Assembly (NCBI RefSeq): GCF_005937885.2
Contig: NZ_CP042176.1
Span: forward strand, 682,001 to 746,000
Length of the DNA stretch: 64,000 nt
DNA from: Bradyrhizobium sp. KBS0727
GTDB lineage: Bacteria; Pseudomonadota; Alphaproteobacteria; Rhizobiales; Xanthobacteraceae
Direction of reading: 5' to 3'
Below are positions 10,586 through 19,333 of the stretch, one piece after another. The position numbers and the translations under genes are program-made. A model generated the notes under the pieces. The model was not told the origin of the DNA. It saw only the letters and a list, made by a program, of their open reading frames with translations, and did no database searches. Each line of letters starts with the position of its first letter. Within the stretch, counting starts at the first letter, position 1.

Positions 10586-11740
10586 TCATACAGCCAGTTC
10601 AAGAATTTCGCGCACCTGCGCCGGTCCCTCGATCTTGCGCGGGTTGCGCGGCACCCAGGGCGTCGCCATCGCCTGCTGCGCGATGCGGTCGAAATGTTCG
10701 GGGCCGACCTTGACCTCGTGCAGGCTGCGCGGCATGCCGAGACCACGAATGAAGGCATCAAGCACGTCGCCGGCATCCTCACCCGGATGGCCCATCGCGG
10801 CGGCGACCATTGCCTGGCGCTCGGCATTGACGGGCTTGTTCCAGCGCATCACGAACGGCAGCATCACGCAGGAGGTGTAGCCGTGTGGCACGCCGAACTC
10901 GGCGCCCAGCACATAGCCGATACCGTGACTGGCGCCCATCGGCACGCCGGACGACAGCCCGCCCATCGAAAGCCAGGTTCCGATCTGGCAATCCATCCTT
11001 GCGTCGAGATCGTTGCCGTCGGCTTTCACCCGCGGCAGCGCCTGCGCCAGCAACGACAGCCCCTTCACAGTCTGCGCGTCGGCGTAGGGGTGCGATTGGC
11101 CCGAGCAGATGGCCTCGACGCAGTGGTCGACGGCGCGAATGCCGGTCGATAGCCACAGCCATTCCGGCGTGTGCGATCCCAGCGCCGGATCGAGGATCAC
11201 CGCGCGCGGAATCGCCAGCGGATGGCGCACCGCCTCTTTGACTTTTGTGGTCTCGTTGGTGACGCCCGCGCTGTGGCTGAAGTCGCCACCGGCGATCGTG
11301 GTCGGCGCGCTGATCTGGCGCACGACAGGCGCATTCATCGGCGGCGGTGCGCCTTTTCTTGCCCTGATCCGGTCGATGTCATCAACGGTCCGGACGTCAT
11401 TGGCGAGGCAAAGCTGTACCGCCTTGGCGCCGTCGGTGATCGAACCGCCGCCGACCGTGACGATGAGGTCGGCGTTGGCGGCGCGCGCCTGATCGGCGGC
11501 GGCGATCACCGCCGAGCGCGGCGTGTGCGCCGGCATCGCGTCGAAGGTGGCGGCATAGCGAGCCCCCAGGGCGCGGCGGATTTTCTCGATTTCATCGGTT
11601 TCGCGGTTGAGTGTCCCGCTGACCATCAGGAAGGCGCGTTGCGCGCCCAGCCGGTCCATCTGCTCGACCACCGCCTCGGATGCCGGTCGCCCGAACACGA
11701 CCTCCTCCATGGCGCCGAATACGACACGCCCTTTATGCAC
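10586..11740 (-). CDS. Iron-containing alcohol dehydrogenase / maleylacetate reductase family
   Basis: NAD(P)-dependent dehydrogenase of family III, about 384 residues. The GGGS dinucleotide loop (VGGGSITDGAKA) and metal-binding surroundings (GIRAVDHCVEAI and GASHGIGYVLGAEFGVPHG) are present. The opening GRVVFGAMEEV resembles maleylacetate reductases more than ethanol dehydrogenases. A GTG start at 11740 is preferred because GGGGAGG lies just upstream; the ATG at 11710 is the alternative. First gene of a probable operon with the acyl-CoA ligase, divergent from the GST gene. Confidence 0.85.
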   Translation of the reverse strand: MHKGRVVFGAMEEVVFGRPASEAVVEQMDRLGAQRAFLMVSGTLNRETDEIEKIRRALGARYAATFDAMPAHTPRSAVIAAADQARAANADLIVTVGGGSITDGAKAVQLCLANDVRTVDDIDRIRARKGAPPPMNAPVVRQISAPTTIAGGDFSHSAGVTNETTKVKEAVRHPLAIPRAVILDPALGSHTPEWLWLSTGIRAVDHCVEAICSGQSHPYADAQTVKGLSLLAQALPRVKADGNDLDARMDCQIGTWLSMGGLSSGVPMGASHGIGYVLGAEFGVPHGYTSCVMLPFVMRWNKPVNAERQAMVAAAMGHPGEDAGDVLDAFIRGLGMPRSLHEVKVGPEHFDRIAQQAMATPWVPRNPRKIEGPAQVREILELAV

Positions 11741-11828
11741 GCTTGTCCTCCCCGGACATTTTGGCTTTGTTGCAAGCCTTGAAGCTGCAAGCCTTGAGCC
11801 TAGCGTAACTGAGGAAATCTGGAACGTC

Positions 11829-12491
11829 ATGCCCGAAGATGATGCGTTGACGAACCTGGTGCTGTATGGCCGCCATGCGTCGCCCTTTGTGCGCCGCGTG
11901 GCGGTGACCTTGCGGTTCTACGGCATCGATTACGATCATGTGCCGCTGATGCCGTTCGGCCCGGACAAGGCGGAACTGGCCGCCTTCAATCCGATTGCGC
12001 GGGTTCCGGCACTCAGGCTTGCCGATGGCGAGATGCTGGTCGACAGCGCGGTCATTCTCGATCATCTCGACCAGATGGCGGGCGCGCGGTCGCTGACGCC
12101 GGCCGCAGGTGCCGAGCGCCGTCGCGTGCTGACGCTGGTGGCGGTAGCACTTGGCGCCAATGAAAAGCTGGTCGCCGGTCTCTATGAACGTCACTTCCGG
12201 CCGCGCGAGGCTTGGCACAAGCCGTGGCTCGACGGCTGCGACAAGCAGGTCCGCGACGGTTTTGGCTGGCTCGACGGACAATTTGCCGGGCCGTGGTTTA
12301 CGGGGCCCGAGCTGACCCAGGCCGATATCACGGTCGCGGTGTTCTGGCTGTTCGGCTGCGGCAAGCGGCCGAAGTTCTTCGCCGCCCTCGGTTGCAACAG
12401 GCTGCAGGCGCTGGCCGAGAAGTTGCAAGGTACGCCGGCGTTTCAGGCGACGTTGCCGGAAAAGGAGACGCTGGCGAAGGAGTTGGGGTGA
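11829..12491 (+). CDS. Glutathione S-transferase family protein
   Basis: 220 residues. The thioredoxin-fold N-domain starts LVLYGRHASPFVRRVAVTL, followed by NPIARVPALRLADGEMLVDSAVILDHLD with the cis-proline and the Asp-Ser glutathione-binding pair. The C-terminal helical domain contains LTQADITVAVFWLF. Divergently arranged with the iron alcohol dehydrogenase gene across an 88-base gap. Substrate unknown. Intact, unlike the GST remnant at 29819. Confidence 0.87.
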   Translation: MPEDDALTNLVLYGRHASPFVRRVAVTLRFYGIDYDHVPLMPFGPDKAELAAFNPIARVPALRLADGEMLVDSAVILDHLDQMAGARSLTPAAGAERRRVLTLVAVALGANEKLVAGLYERHFRPREAWHKPWLDGCDKQVRDGFGWLDGQFAGPWFTGPELTQADITVAVFWLFGCGKRPKFFAALGCNRLQALAEKLQGTPAFQATLPEKETLAKELG

Positions 12492-12500
12492 TGGCCCCAG

Positions 12501-12580
12501 CGTCATTCCGGGGCGATGCGCAGCATCGAACCCGGAATCTCGAGATTCCGGGTTCGTCCTTCGGACGCCCCGGAATGACG
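12501..12580. repeat. Dispersed palindrome, family B
   Basis: Inverted repeat running CGTCATTCCGGGGCG ... CGCCCCGGAATGACG, with an inner hairpin GAATCTCGAGATTC. It fills the gap between the convergent GST and acyl-CoA dehydrogenase genes. A near-identical copy is at 55897-55978 and a short copy at 19173-19213. Confidence 0.88.
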
Positions 12581-12582
12581 GC

Positions 12583-14355
12583 CTAGACGAGCAGCTTCGC
12601 AATCTCACTGAGTGACACCGGCTGCTCCGACAACAACACCTCCGCCGCCGCGCGCTCCCACGTCGCCTCTTGCGGTGCCAGCGGGTCCTGCACGCTCAAC
12701 CGGTGCTCCAGCACGAGCCGTGCATACAGCGCGCGCCGTGCGTCGGCGCTGGGATTTGCGGCTTCCGAGGCCATGAGGATCGCGCTGGTGACGTGATAGA
12801 GCGCGCTTGCAGCCTGCCGCGCATGCTGTTCGGCATCCGGCTCGGCGGCGACGCGTTCGGCAAACGCGACCACGCGATCTAGCGTTTGCCGCAGTCGGTC
12901 GCGGAATGCGGCCGGAATCGACGCGGCTTGATCCAGCAATTTCACCAGCGCCGTTTGCAACGCCGTGTGCGCCCGGCTCTTGCCGACCGCGCGGGTGATG
13001 ATGTCGAGCGCGTTGATGTTGCTGGTGCCTTCCCAGAGCACGCCGAGATGGGCATCGCGCACCAGCCGGGCATGCACCCATTCCTCGATGTAGCCATTGC
13101 CGCCACGCACTTCCATCGATCCGGTCGCCACCGGAATGTTGTCGCGACAGGCGCGGAATTTCAGCAGCGGCGTCAGGATGCGCAGGATATTTTGGGCATC
13201 CTTGTCGCCGGCATTGGCGCGGTCCATCGCATCGGCCGCGAACAGGAACATCGACAGCGATTGTTCGGCCGGCAGCGTGATCTTCAGCAACTGACGACGC
13301 AGCAGGGGATAATCGATGATGGTGTGGCCGAACGCCTGGCGGCTGCGCGCACACACCATGGCCTCGTTGACGCAGCGCCGCATCATCGCCGCCGCGCGCA
13401 CGCCGTGCGACAGCCGCGACAGGTTGACCTGCTCCATCATCTGCTTGAGGCCCTGGTCCTGCGCGCCGACCAGGTAGGCGACGGCGCCTTCCAGCAAAAT
13501 TTCGCCCGACGCCATCGAGCGGGTCCCGAGCTTGTCCTTGAGACGGACGATGCGATAGGCGTTGCGGCGTCCGTCCTTCAGCCGGCGCGGCAGCGCGAAC
13601 AGCGCTAATCCCTTGGTGCCGGCGGGGGCGCCCTCGGGCCGCGCCAGCAGCAGGGCGACGTCGGCGTCGGCATGCGAGCAGAACCATTTGTCGCCGAACA
13701 GGCGCCACTCGCCGTCTTCCAGGCGCGCCGTGGTTTCGATGGTGCCGACGTCGGAGCCGCCGGCGCGCTCGGTCATGAACTGCGTGCCTTTCCACATCGT
13801 GGCGACATCGCCGGACAGCATTTTCGGCAGCAGATAGGCCTGCAGCTCCGGGCTGGCGAATTTTTTGATCAGGTGGGTCGAGGTGTCGGTGACGCTGATC
13901 GGGCACATCAGGCCGAACTCGGCCTGCACGAACAGATACTGCAGCGCGTATTTCGCCACCGCGGGCAGCGGACGATCCAAGCCCAGCGCGCCGGCGCGAT
14001 GGCTCATGGCGTGGAATTGAAAGTCACCGAAGGCGATCTGTTCCATCTCCCGATAGGAGGCATGGTAGTCGATCCAGTCTTCGTCGCGGCCAAAACGGTC
14101 GCGCGGATGCAGCACCGGCGGATGCTTGTCGGCAAGCCGCGCCAGTTCGTCGAGCCTGCCGCCGGCGAGCGCGCCGAGCCGGTCGAAATACGGCTCCAGG
14201 TGCTGGAAGTCGGCGGGCGACAGATAGTACGCGAGCAGATCGCGCAAGCCCCGGTCGACGGCGTAGAAATTCTGCCCGGCGGCATCGGGTGCGATGTGGT
14301 CGGCGCCGCGGCGCAAGCCCGCATCCGGCGAAGGTCGGGGTGAAAGCGCATCCAT
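12583..14355 (-). CDS. Acyl-CoA dehydrogenase, large AidB-like type
   Basis: FAD-dependent dehydrogenase of 590 residues, about 200 longer than ordinary acyl-CoA dehydrogenases. It has an N-terminal extension (MDALSPRPSPDAGLRRG) and an extra C-terminal helical region, as in the AidB/FadE5-like branch. The middle domain shows FMTERAGGSDVGTIETTA. The C-terminal core shows GGNGYIEEWVHARL and LWEGTSNINALD, where the Glu of EGT is the usual catalytic base. It stands alone, converging on the GST gene. The branch includes fatty acyl and DNA-binding members; which this is cannot be read from sequence. Confidence 0.88.
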   Translation of the reverse strand: MDALSPRPSPDAGLRRGADHIAPDAAGQNFYAVDRGLRDLLAYYLSPADFQHLEPYFDRLGALAGGRLDELARLADKHPPVLHPRDRFGRDEDWIDYHASYREMEQIAFGDFQFHAMSHRAGALGLDRPLPAVAKYALQYLFVQAEFGLMCPISVTDTSTHLIKKFASPELQAYLLPKMLSGDVATMWKGTQFMTERAGGSDVGTIETTARLEDGEWRLFGDKWFCSHADADVALLLARPEGAPAGTKGLALFALPRRLKDGRRNAYRIVRLKDKLGTRSMASGEILLEGAVAYLVGAQDQGLKQMMEQVNLSRLSHGVRAAAMMRRCVNEAMVCARSRQAFGHTIIDYPLLRRQLLKITLPAEQSLSMFLFAADAMDRANAGDKDAQNILRILTPLLKFRACRDNIPVATGSMEVRGGNGYIEEWVHARLVRDAHLGVLWEGTSNINALDIITRAVGKSRAHTALQTALVKLLDQAASIPAAFRDRLRQTLDRVVAFAERVAAEPDAEQHARQAASALYHVTSAILMASEAANPSADARRALYARLVLEHRLSVQDPLAPQEATWERAAAEVLLSEQPVSLSEIAKLLV

Positions 14356-14806
14356 GGCGGGCCTCCCTGTCGTGTTTTTCCGATGCTTACCGCTTTAGGG
14401 GCGAAGGTTCCACCCGTCGCTGTGACGGAGGAGAGCGAAGCTCCACACTCGTGTCGTGCCCCGCGACGGCGGGGCATCCCATACGCCCTTGCGGAACGGG
14501 ATGCTTCCCCCACCGGCCGGACGATATTTGTATGATGTCACGTTTCCGTCATCGGGACGTCGAAAGCCGAAATCGGCAAGGGATTTCATGGCCGCAGGGA
14601 ACGACGCGCCTCCCTTTTTTCCCGGCAGGTTCCACGCCGAACGCCCGACCACTCCGCCGCTTGAGCCGGGCATCCATAAACATTTTGCTTGCTCCGGCGA
14701 GGTTCTTGCACAGACTGGGAACCGTTCCCATCTGTGACCTCCGCCGCGGATGCCGCGGGGCCGAGGTCTCGGTCGATGACGTTGTCGGGAAGTGCGGGGG
14801 AGTTGG
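14356..14806. other. Intergenic region without a convincing gene
   Basis: 451 bases between the divergent acyl-CoA dehydrogenase and efflux genes. Several frames are open on both strands (for example about 150 codons on the minus strand from 14847), but none has a recognisable domain or a good ribosome site, and they overlap one another. It contains the palindrome listed at 14711-14734. It may be a decayed gene or a repeat. Confidence 0.5.
14711..14734. promoter_or_regulatory. Palindromic candidate operator upstream of RND efflux genes
   Basis: TGGGAACCGTTCCCA (14716-14730) is a perfect palindrome around a single central base. It is extended by CAGA on the left and TCTG on the right, with a one-base bulge. 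It lies about 75 bases before the start of the membrane fusion protein gene. Its size and symmetry fit a dimeric repressor site such as TetR or MarR type. No regulator gene is adjacent. Confidence 0.5.
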
Positions 14807-16012
14807 ATGTTGGGCGAGACTGGGCCATCTGAATTTGTGACAGGCAAAAGCCTTCATGTTCTTTCGCTTCGCGGCCTGCGGCCGTTGATCCCGCTGGTCG
14901 CGCTTGCGCTGACGAGCTGCGGCGACAAACCGCCGCAGCCGGCGGCCGCCGCCGCGCCGCCGGTCACGGTGGCGCAGCCGGTGAAACGCACCGTCACGGA
15001 CTGGGATGAATTCACCGGGCGCTTCGAGGCGATCGAGGAAGTCCAGGTTCGCGCCCGCGTCGGTGGCTTCGTGACGTCAGTGGAATTCCGCGACGGCGCC
15101 ATCGTTCATGCCGGCGATCTGCTCTATGTGATCGACTCCCGCCCGTTCGAGGCGGTCGCCGAGCAGGCCGACGGCCAGCTTTCCGATGCGCGCGCCAAGG
15201 CAGAACTTGCCAAGCGCGATCTCGACCGCGGCCTGTCGCTGGTCCAGACCAGCGCTGTCTCCGAACAGGTCGTCGACCAGCGCCGCCAGGCCCTGCAGGC
15301 GGCGCACGCCGCCGAGACCATAGCCGAAGGCGCGCTGAAGGCGGCCAAGCTCAATATCGAGTTCACGCATGTGATGGCGCCGATCACGGGCCGGGTGAGC
15401 CGCCATCTGGTCAGTCCCGGCAACCTCGTGCAGGGCAGCGAGGGCGGTTCGACGTTGCTGACCTCGATCGTTTCGCTCGATCCGATCTACATCTATTTCG
15501 ACGTCGACGAGGCGACCTATCAACGCAACAGCAAGCTGTGGTTCGAGGGCAAGCGGCCGAGTTCGCGCGATACGCCCAATCCGGTCCAGGTGACGCTGAC
15601 CGGCGAAACCAAGCCCTCGCATGAGGGCAAGATGGACTTCCTCGACAACCGCCTCGATGTCTCGACCGCCACGCTGCGCAGCCGCGCGGTCATCCCTAAC
15701 AAGGATTTGTCGATCCTGCCCGGCCAGTTCGGCCGCGTCCGCCTGATCGGCAGTTCGCCCTATGAAGCCCTGCTGTTGCCGGACTCCGCGATCGCGACCG
15801 ACCAGTCCCGCAAGATCGTGTTCGTGGTCAAGGACGACAACACCGTCGAGGCCAAGCCGGTGGTGCTCGGGCCGCTCGACCAAGGCCTGCGCGTGGTCCG
15901 CGAGGGGCTCAAGGCGGAAGACCGCGTCATCGTCGACGGCCTGCAGCGCGCCCGCGTCGGCGCCAAGGTCACCCCGCAGACCGCGAAAGCGCCGGATGGT
16001 GCCAAGCCATGA
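14807..16012 (+). CDS. RND efflux periplasmic adaptor (membrane fusion protein)
   Basis: Links the inner-membrane RND pump to an outer-membrane channel. 401 residues. A lipoprotein signal (VALALTSC, with Cys near residue 38 as the lipid site) is followed by a Pro/Ala linker. Next come the barrel-sandwich strand pair (RARVGGFVTSVEF), the alpha-helical hairpin around residues 110-170 and the beta-barrel with VIPNKDLSILPGQFGRVRL. The ATG at 14807 has GGGGGAG upstream. It overlaps the pump gene by 4 bases. No outer-membrane factor gene is present in the window. Confidence 0.93.
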   Translation: MLGETGPSEFVTGKSLHVLSLRGLRPLIPLVALALTSCGDKPPQPAAAAAPPVTVAQPVKRTVTDWDEFTGRFEAIEEVQVRARVGGFVTSVEFRDGAIVHAGDLLYVIDSRPFEAVAEQADGQLSDARAKAELAKRDLDRGLSLVQTSAVSEQVVDQRRQALQAAHAAETIAEGALKAAKLNIEFTHVMAPITGRVSRHLVSPGNLVQGSEGGSTLLTSIVSLDPIYIYFDVDEATYQRNSKLWFEGKRPSSRDTPNPVQVTLTGETKPSHEGKMDFLDNRLDVSTATLRSRAVIPNKDLSILPGQFGRVRLIGSSPYEALLLPDSAIATDQSRKIVFVVKDDNTVEAKPVVLGPLDQGLRVVREGLKAEDRVIVDGLQRARVGAKVTPQTAKAPDGAKP

Positions 16013-19000
16013 ATCTCGGAAGGCTTTCCATCAACCAGCCCATCCTGGCGATGGTGCTGTCGATCGTGCTGCTGATCGTCGGCGCGCTCGCCTATACCAC
16101 GCTGCCGGTCTCGGAATATCCGCAAGTGGTGCCGCCGACCGTCGTCGTCACCACGCAATATCCCGGTGCTTCGGCGCAGACCGTCTCCGATACGGTGGCG
16201 GCGCCGATCGAGCAGGAGATCAACGGCGTCGAGGACATGCTGTATCTCTACAGCCAGGCGACCTCGAACGGGCAGCTCACGATCACCGTGACCTTCAAGC
16301 TCGGCACCGATCTCGACAAGGCCCAGGTGCTGGTGCAGAACCGCGTCGCGATCGCGCAGCCGCGCCTGCCCGAGGAGGTCCAGCGCAACGGCGTGACGAC
16401 ACGCAAGAACAGTCCCGACATCCTGATGGTCGTGTTCATGCTGTCGCCCGACGACAGTTTCGACCAGCTCTACATCTCGAACTATGCGCTGCTGCAGGTC
16501 CGCGACCAGTTGCTGCGGCTCGACGGCGTCGGCGACATTCAGATGTTCGGCGCGCGCGACTATTCGATGCGGCTGTGGCTCGATCCCGACCGCATCGCCA
16601 ATCTCGGCCTGACGGCGGCCGAAGTGCTGGCGGCGATCCGTTCGCAGAACCTGCAGATCGCCGGCGGGCAGATCGCGGAGCCGCCGATCGCGGACCGCGC
16701 CTTCCAGCCCAATCTCGTCTTTACCGGCCGCCTGAAAGACCCGCGGCAGTTCGAGGATATCCTGATCAAGGCGGGTTCCGACGGCCGTGTCGTCCGCCTG
16801 CGTGACGTCGCCCGTATCGAACTCGGCGCGCTGTCCTACGCCACCAACAGCTTCCTGCTGCGGAAATCGGCGGTAGCACTTCTGGTGACCCAGCGCCCCG
16901 GATCGAACGCGCTTGCCACCGCCAAGAGCATTTCCGATACGATGGTGCGGCTCAGGGAGAGTTTTCCGAAAGGGCTGGACTACAATATCGGCTACAATCC
17001 GACCGAATTCATCGCGCAATCTGTCCATGAGCTGATCAAGACCATCTACGAGGCGATGGCGCTCGTCGTGATCGTGGTGCTGGTGTTCCTGCAGGGCTGG
17101 CGGCCCGCCATCATTCCGATCATTGCGATCCCGGTGTCGCTGGTCGGCACTTTCGCCGTCATGGCCGCGCTCGGCTTCTCGATCAACAACCTGACGCTGT
17201 TCGGCCTCGTCCTTGCGGTCGGCATCGTGGTCGACGACGCCATTGTCGTGGTGGAAAATGTCGAGCGGCATCTCGAGCACGGCATGAGCCGGCGCGATGC
17301 CGCGCTCAAGACCATGGAGGAGGTTGGCGGCGCGCTGGTCTCGATCGCGCTGGTGTTGTGCGCGGTGTTCGTGCCGACCGCGTTCCTCGGCGGCATCTCC
17401 GGACAATTCTTCCAGCAATTCGCCGTCACCATCGCGGTGGCGACCGCGATCTCCTGTTTCTGTTCGCTGACGCTGTCGCCGGCGCTGGCCTCGCTGATTC
17501 TGGTTCCTCACGAGGAAAAGCGGCCGCCGGCAAGCTGGAATGTCATCGCCCGCGGCTGGGCGGCCTTTACCGGCGTGTTCAACCGCATTTTCGACCGGCT
17601 CTCGCACGGCTACGCGGGCGCGGCCGACTTCGTGATCCGGCATACGGTGGTGATGCTCGTGATCTACCTCGCGCTGATCGGTAGCGCCGGCTGGCTGCTG
17701 GTGACGACGTCGCAGGGCTTCATTCCGGCGCAGGACCGCGGTTACGTGATCATCTCCGCGCAGCTGCCCGGCGCGGCGTCGCTGGATCGCACGACCAAGG
17801 TGGTGCGCGAGATCGAGCGCATTGCGCTGGATACGCCGGGCATCGTTCGGGTCGCGGCCTTTGCAGGCTTCTCCGGCGCGACGCGCACGCAGGCGGGCAA
17901 TGCCGCGGCGCTGTTCCCGGTGTTCGACGAGCCGGAGGCCCGCCTGAAGAAGGGGCTGTCGGCGAACGCCATCACGGCCGACCTGCGCAAGCGCCTGTCC
18001 GTGATCCAGGGCGCTTTCATTATTGTGATCCCGCCGCCCGCGGTGCCCGGCATCGGCACCGGCGGCGGCTTTGCCATCCGCGTCCAGGACAGGCAGGGCC
18101 GCGGACCCGAAATGCTGGCCGCTGCGACCGACGAGCTTGTCGGCGTCGCGCGCAAGTCGCCCAACCTCACCTCGGTGTTTTCGCCCTTCACCGCCAACAC
18201 GCCGCAGGTCTTCGTCGACATCGATCGTGTCAAGGCGCAGAAGCTCGGCGTGCCGATCTCCGGCATCAACGACACCATCCAGACCTATTTCGGCTCGACC
18301 TACGTCAACGACTTCAACCTGTTCGGCCGCACCTATCACGTCACGGCGCAGGCCGACCTGCCGTTCCGCAAGGAGACCTCCGATCTGGCGCGGCTGCGCA
18401 CGCGCAATGCGGCGGGTGACATGGTGATGCTCGGCAGCGTGGTCGACTTCCGCGACATCTCGGGTCCCGACCGTGTCGCGCGCTATAATCTCTATGCGGC
18501 CTCCGAACTGCAGGGCGAGCCGACGCCGGGAACGAGCTCGCAGACCGCGCTCAACACCATCAAGCAGCTTGCCGACCAGACGCTGCCGAGCGGCTTTACG
18601 TTCGAATGGACCGATCTGTCCTATCAGCAGGTGACCGGCGGCAATTCCGGTCTCTATGTGTTTCCGATCTGTGTGCTGTTCGTGTTCCTGGTGCTGGCCG
18701 CGCAGTATGGCAGCTGGACCCTGCCGTTCGCCGTGATCCTGATCGTGCCGATGTGCCTGCTGGCCGCGACCATCGGCGTGCGGATCATGGGACAGGACGT
18801 CAATATCCTCACCCAGATCGGCTTCGTGGTGCTGGTCGGACTGGCGGCGAAGAACGCGATCCTGATCGTTGAGTTCGCCCGCGACATCGAGATCGAGGGC
18901 CGGCCACGGCTCGAGGCCGTAATCGAAGCCTGCCGGCTGCGGTTGCGGCCGATCCTGATGACCTCGTTCGCGTTCATTCTCGGCGTGCTGCCGCTGGTGG

Positions 19001-19164
19001 TTTCGACCGGGTCCGGATCGGAAATGCGCCAGGCGGTCGGCGTCGCCGTGTTCTTCGGCATGCTCGGTGTGACGCTGTTCGGCCTGATCTTCACGCCGAT
19101 CTTCTACGTCATCGTCCGCAACCTTGCCGATGGCAGACGCGGCAACAAGCCCGAGGCCGTGTGA
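16009..19164 (+). CDS. RND multidrug efflux transporter, HAE1 (AcrB/MexB) family
   Basis: Proton-driven trimeric exporter of the inner membrane, 1051 residues, full family length. It opens with NQPILAMVLSIVLLIVGALA and repeats the 6+6 helix plan with two large periplasmic loops. The proton-relay aspartate pair is present as GIVVDDAIVVVENVERH at about residues 409-410, and PGASAQTVSDTVAAPIEQ is conserved. Coupled to the adaptor gene by an ATGA overlap. The substrate range is not predictable. Confidence 0.95.
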   Translation: MNLGRLSINQPILAMVLSIVLLIVGALAYTTLPVSEYPQVVPPTVVVTTQYPGASAQTVSDTVAAPIEQEINGVEDMLYLYSQATSNGQLTITVTFKLGTDLDKAQVLVQNRVAIAQPRLPEEVQRNGVTTRKNSPDILMVVFMLSPDDSFDQLYISNYALLQVRDQLLRLDGVGDIQMFGARDYSMRLWLDPDRIANLGLTAAEVLAAIRSQNLQIAGGQIAEPPIADRAFQPNLVFTGRLKDPRQFEDILIKAGSDGRVVRLRDVARIELGALSYATNSFLLRKSAVALLVTQRPGSNALATAKSISDTMVRLRESFPKGLDYNIGYNPTEFIAQSVHELIKTIYEAMALVVIVVLVFLQGWRPAIIPIIAIPVSLVGTFAVMAALGFSINNLTLFGLVLAVGIVVDDAIVVVENVERHLEHGMSRRDAALKTMEEVGGALVSIALVLCAVFVPTAFLGGISGQFFQQFAVTIAVATAISCFCSLTLSPALASLILVPHEEKRPPASWNVIARGWAAFTGVFNRIFDRLSHGYAGAADFVIRHTVVMLVIYLALIGSAGWLLVTTSQGFIPAQDRGYVIISAQLPGAASLDRTTKVVREIERIALDTPGIVRVAAFAGFSGATRTQAGNAAALFPVFDEPEARLKKGLSANAITADLRKRLSVIQGAFIIVIPPPAVPGIGTGGGFAIRVQDRQGRGPEMLAAATDELVGVARKSPNLTSVFSPFTANTPQVFVDIDRVKAQKLGVPISGINDTIQTYFGSTYVNDFNLFGRTYHVTAQADLPFRKETSDLARLRTRNAAGDMVMLGSVVDFRDISGPDRVARYNLYAASELQGEPTPGTSSQTALNTIKQLADQTLPSGFTFEWTDLSYQQVTGGNSGLYVFPICVLFVFLVLAAQYGSWTLPFAVILIVPMCLLAATIGVRIMGQDVNILTQIGFVVLVGLAAKNAILIVEFARDIEIEGRPRLEAVIEACRLRLRPILMTSFAFILGVLPLVVSTGSGSEMRQAVGVAVFFGMLGVTLFGLIFTPIFYVIVRNLADGRRGNKPEAV

Positions 19165-19172
19165 AAGCTTGC

Positions 19173-19213
19173 TGTCATTCCGGGTTCGCGCCTACGCGCG
19201 CCCCGGAATGACG
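19173..19213. repeat. Short dispersed palindrome, family B
   Basis: TGTCATTCCGGG ... GCGCCCCGGAATGACG, a shortened copy of the element at 12501-12580. It sits immediately after the RND pump gene and before the binding-protein gene. Confidence 0.8.
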
Positions 19214-19333
19214 AAGAGCGTTGATGACCGCAACCCCAATACTATTGGCTGATCTGAAATAGATGGGCAGCCGCAGGGTTATGAAATATTGTTGCGCGAG
19301 ATTTCCCTGAACAGAGACTGCTGGGAGGCACAT

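Noticed and set aside
15760..18339. 859-codon minus-strand frame opposite the RND pump
   Set aside because: Pure shadow of the efflux genes: extreme Asp/Arg/His/Gln content, no hydrophobic core, no ribosome site.
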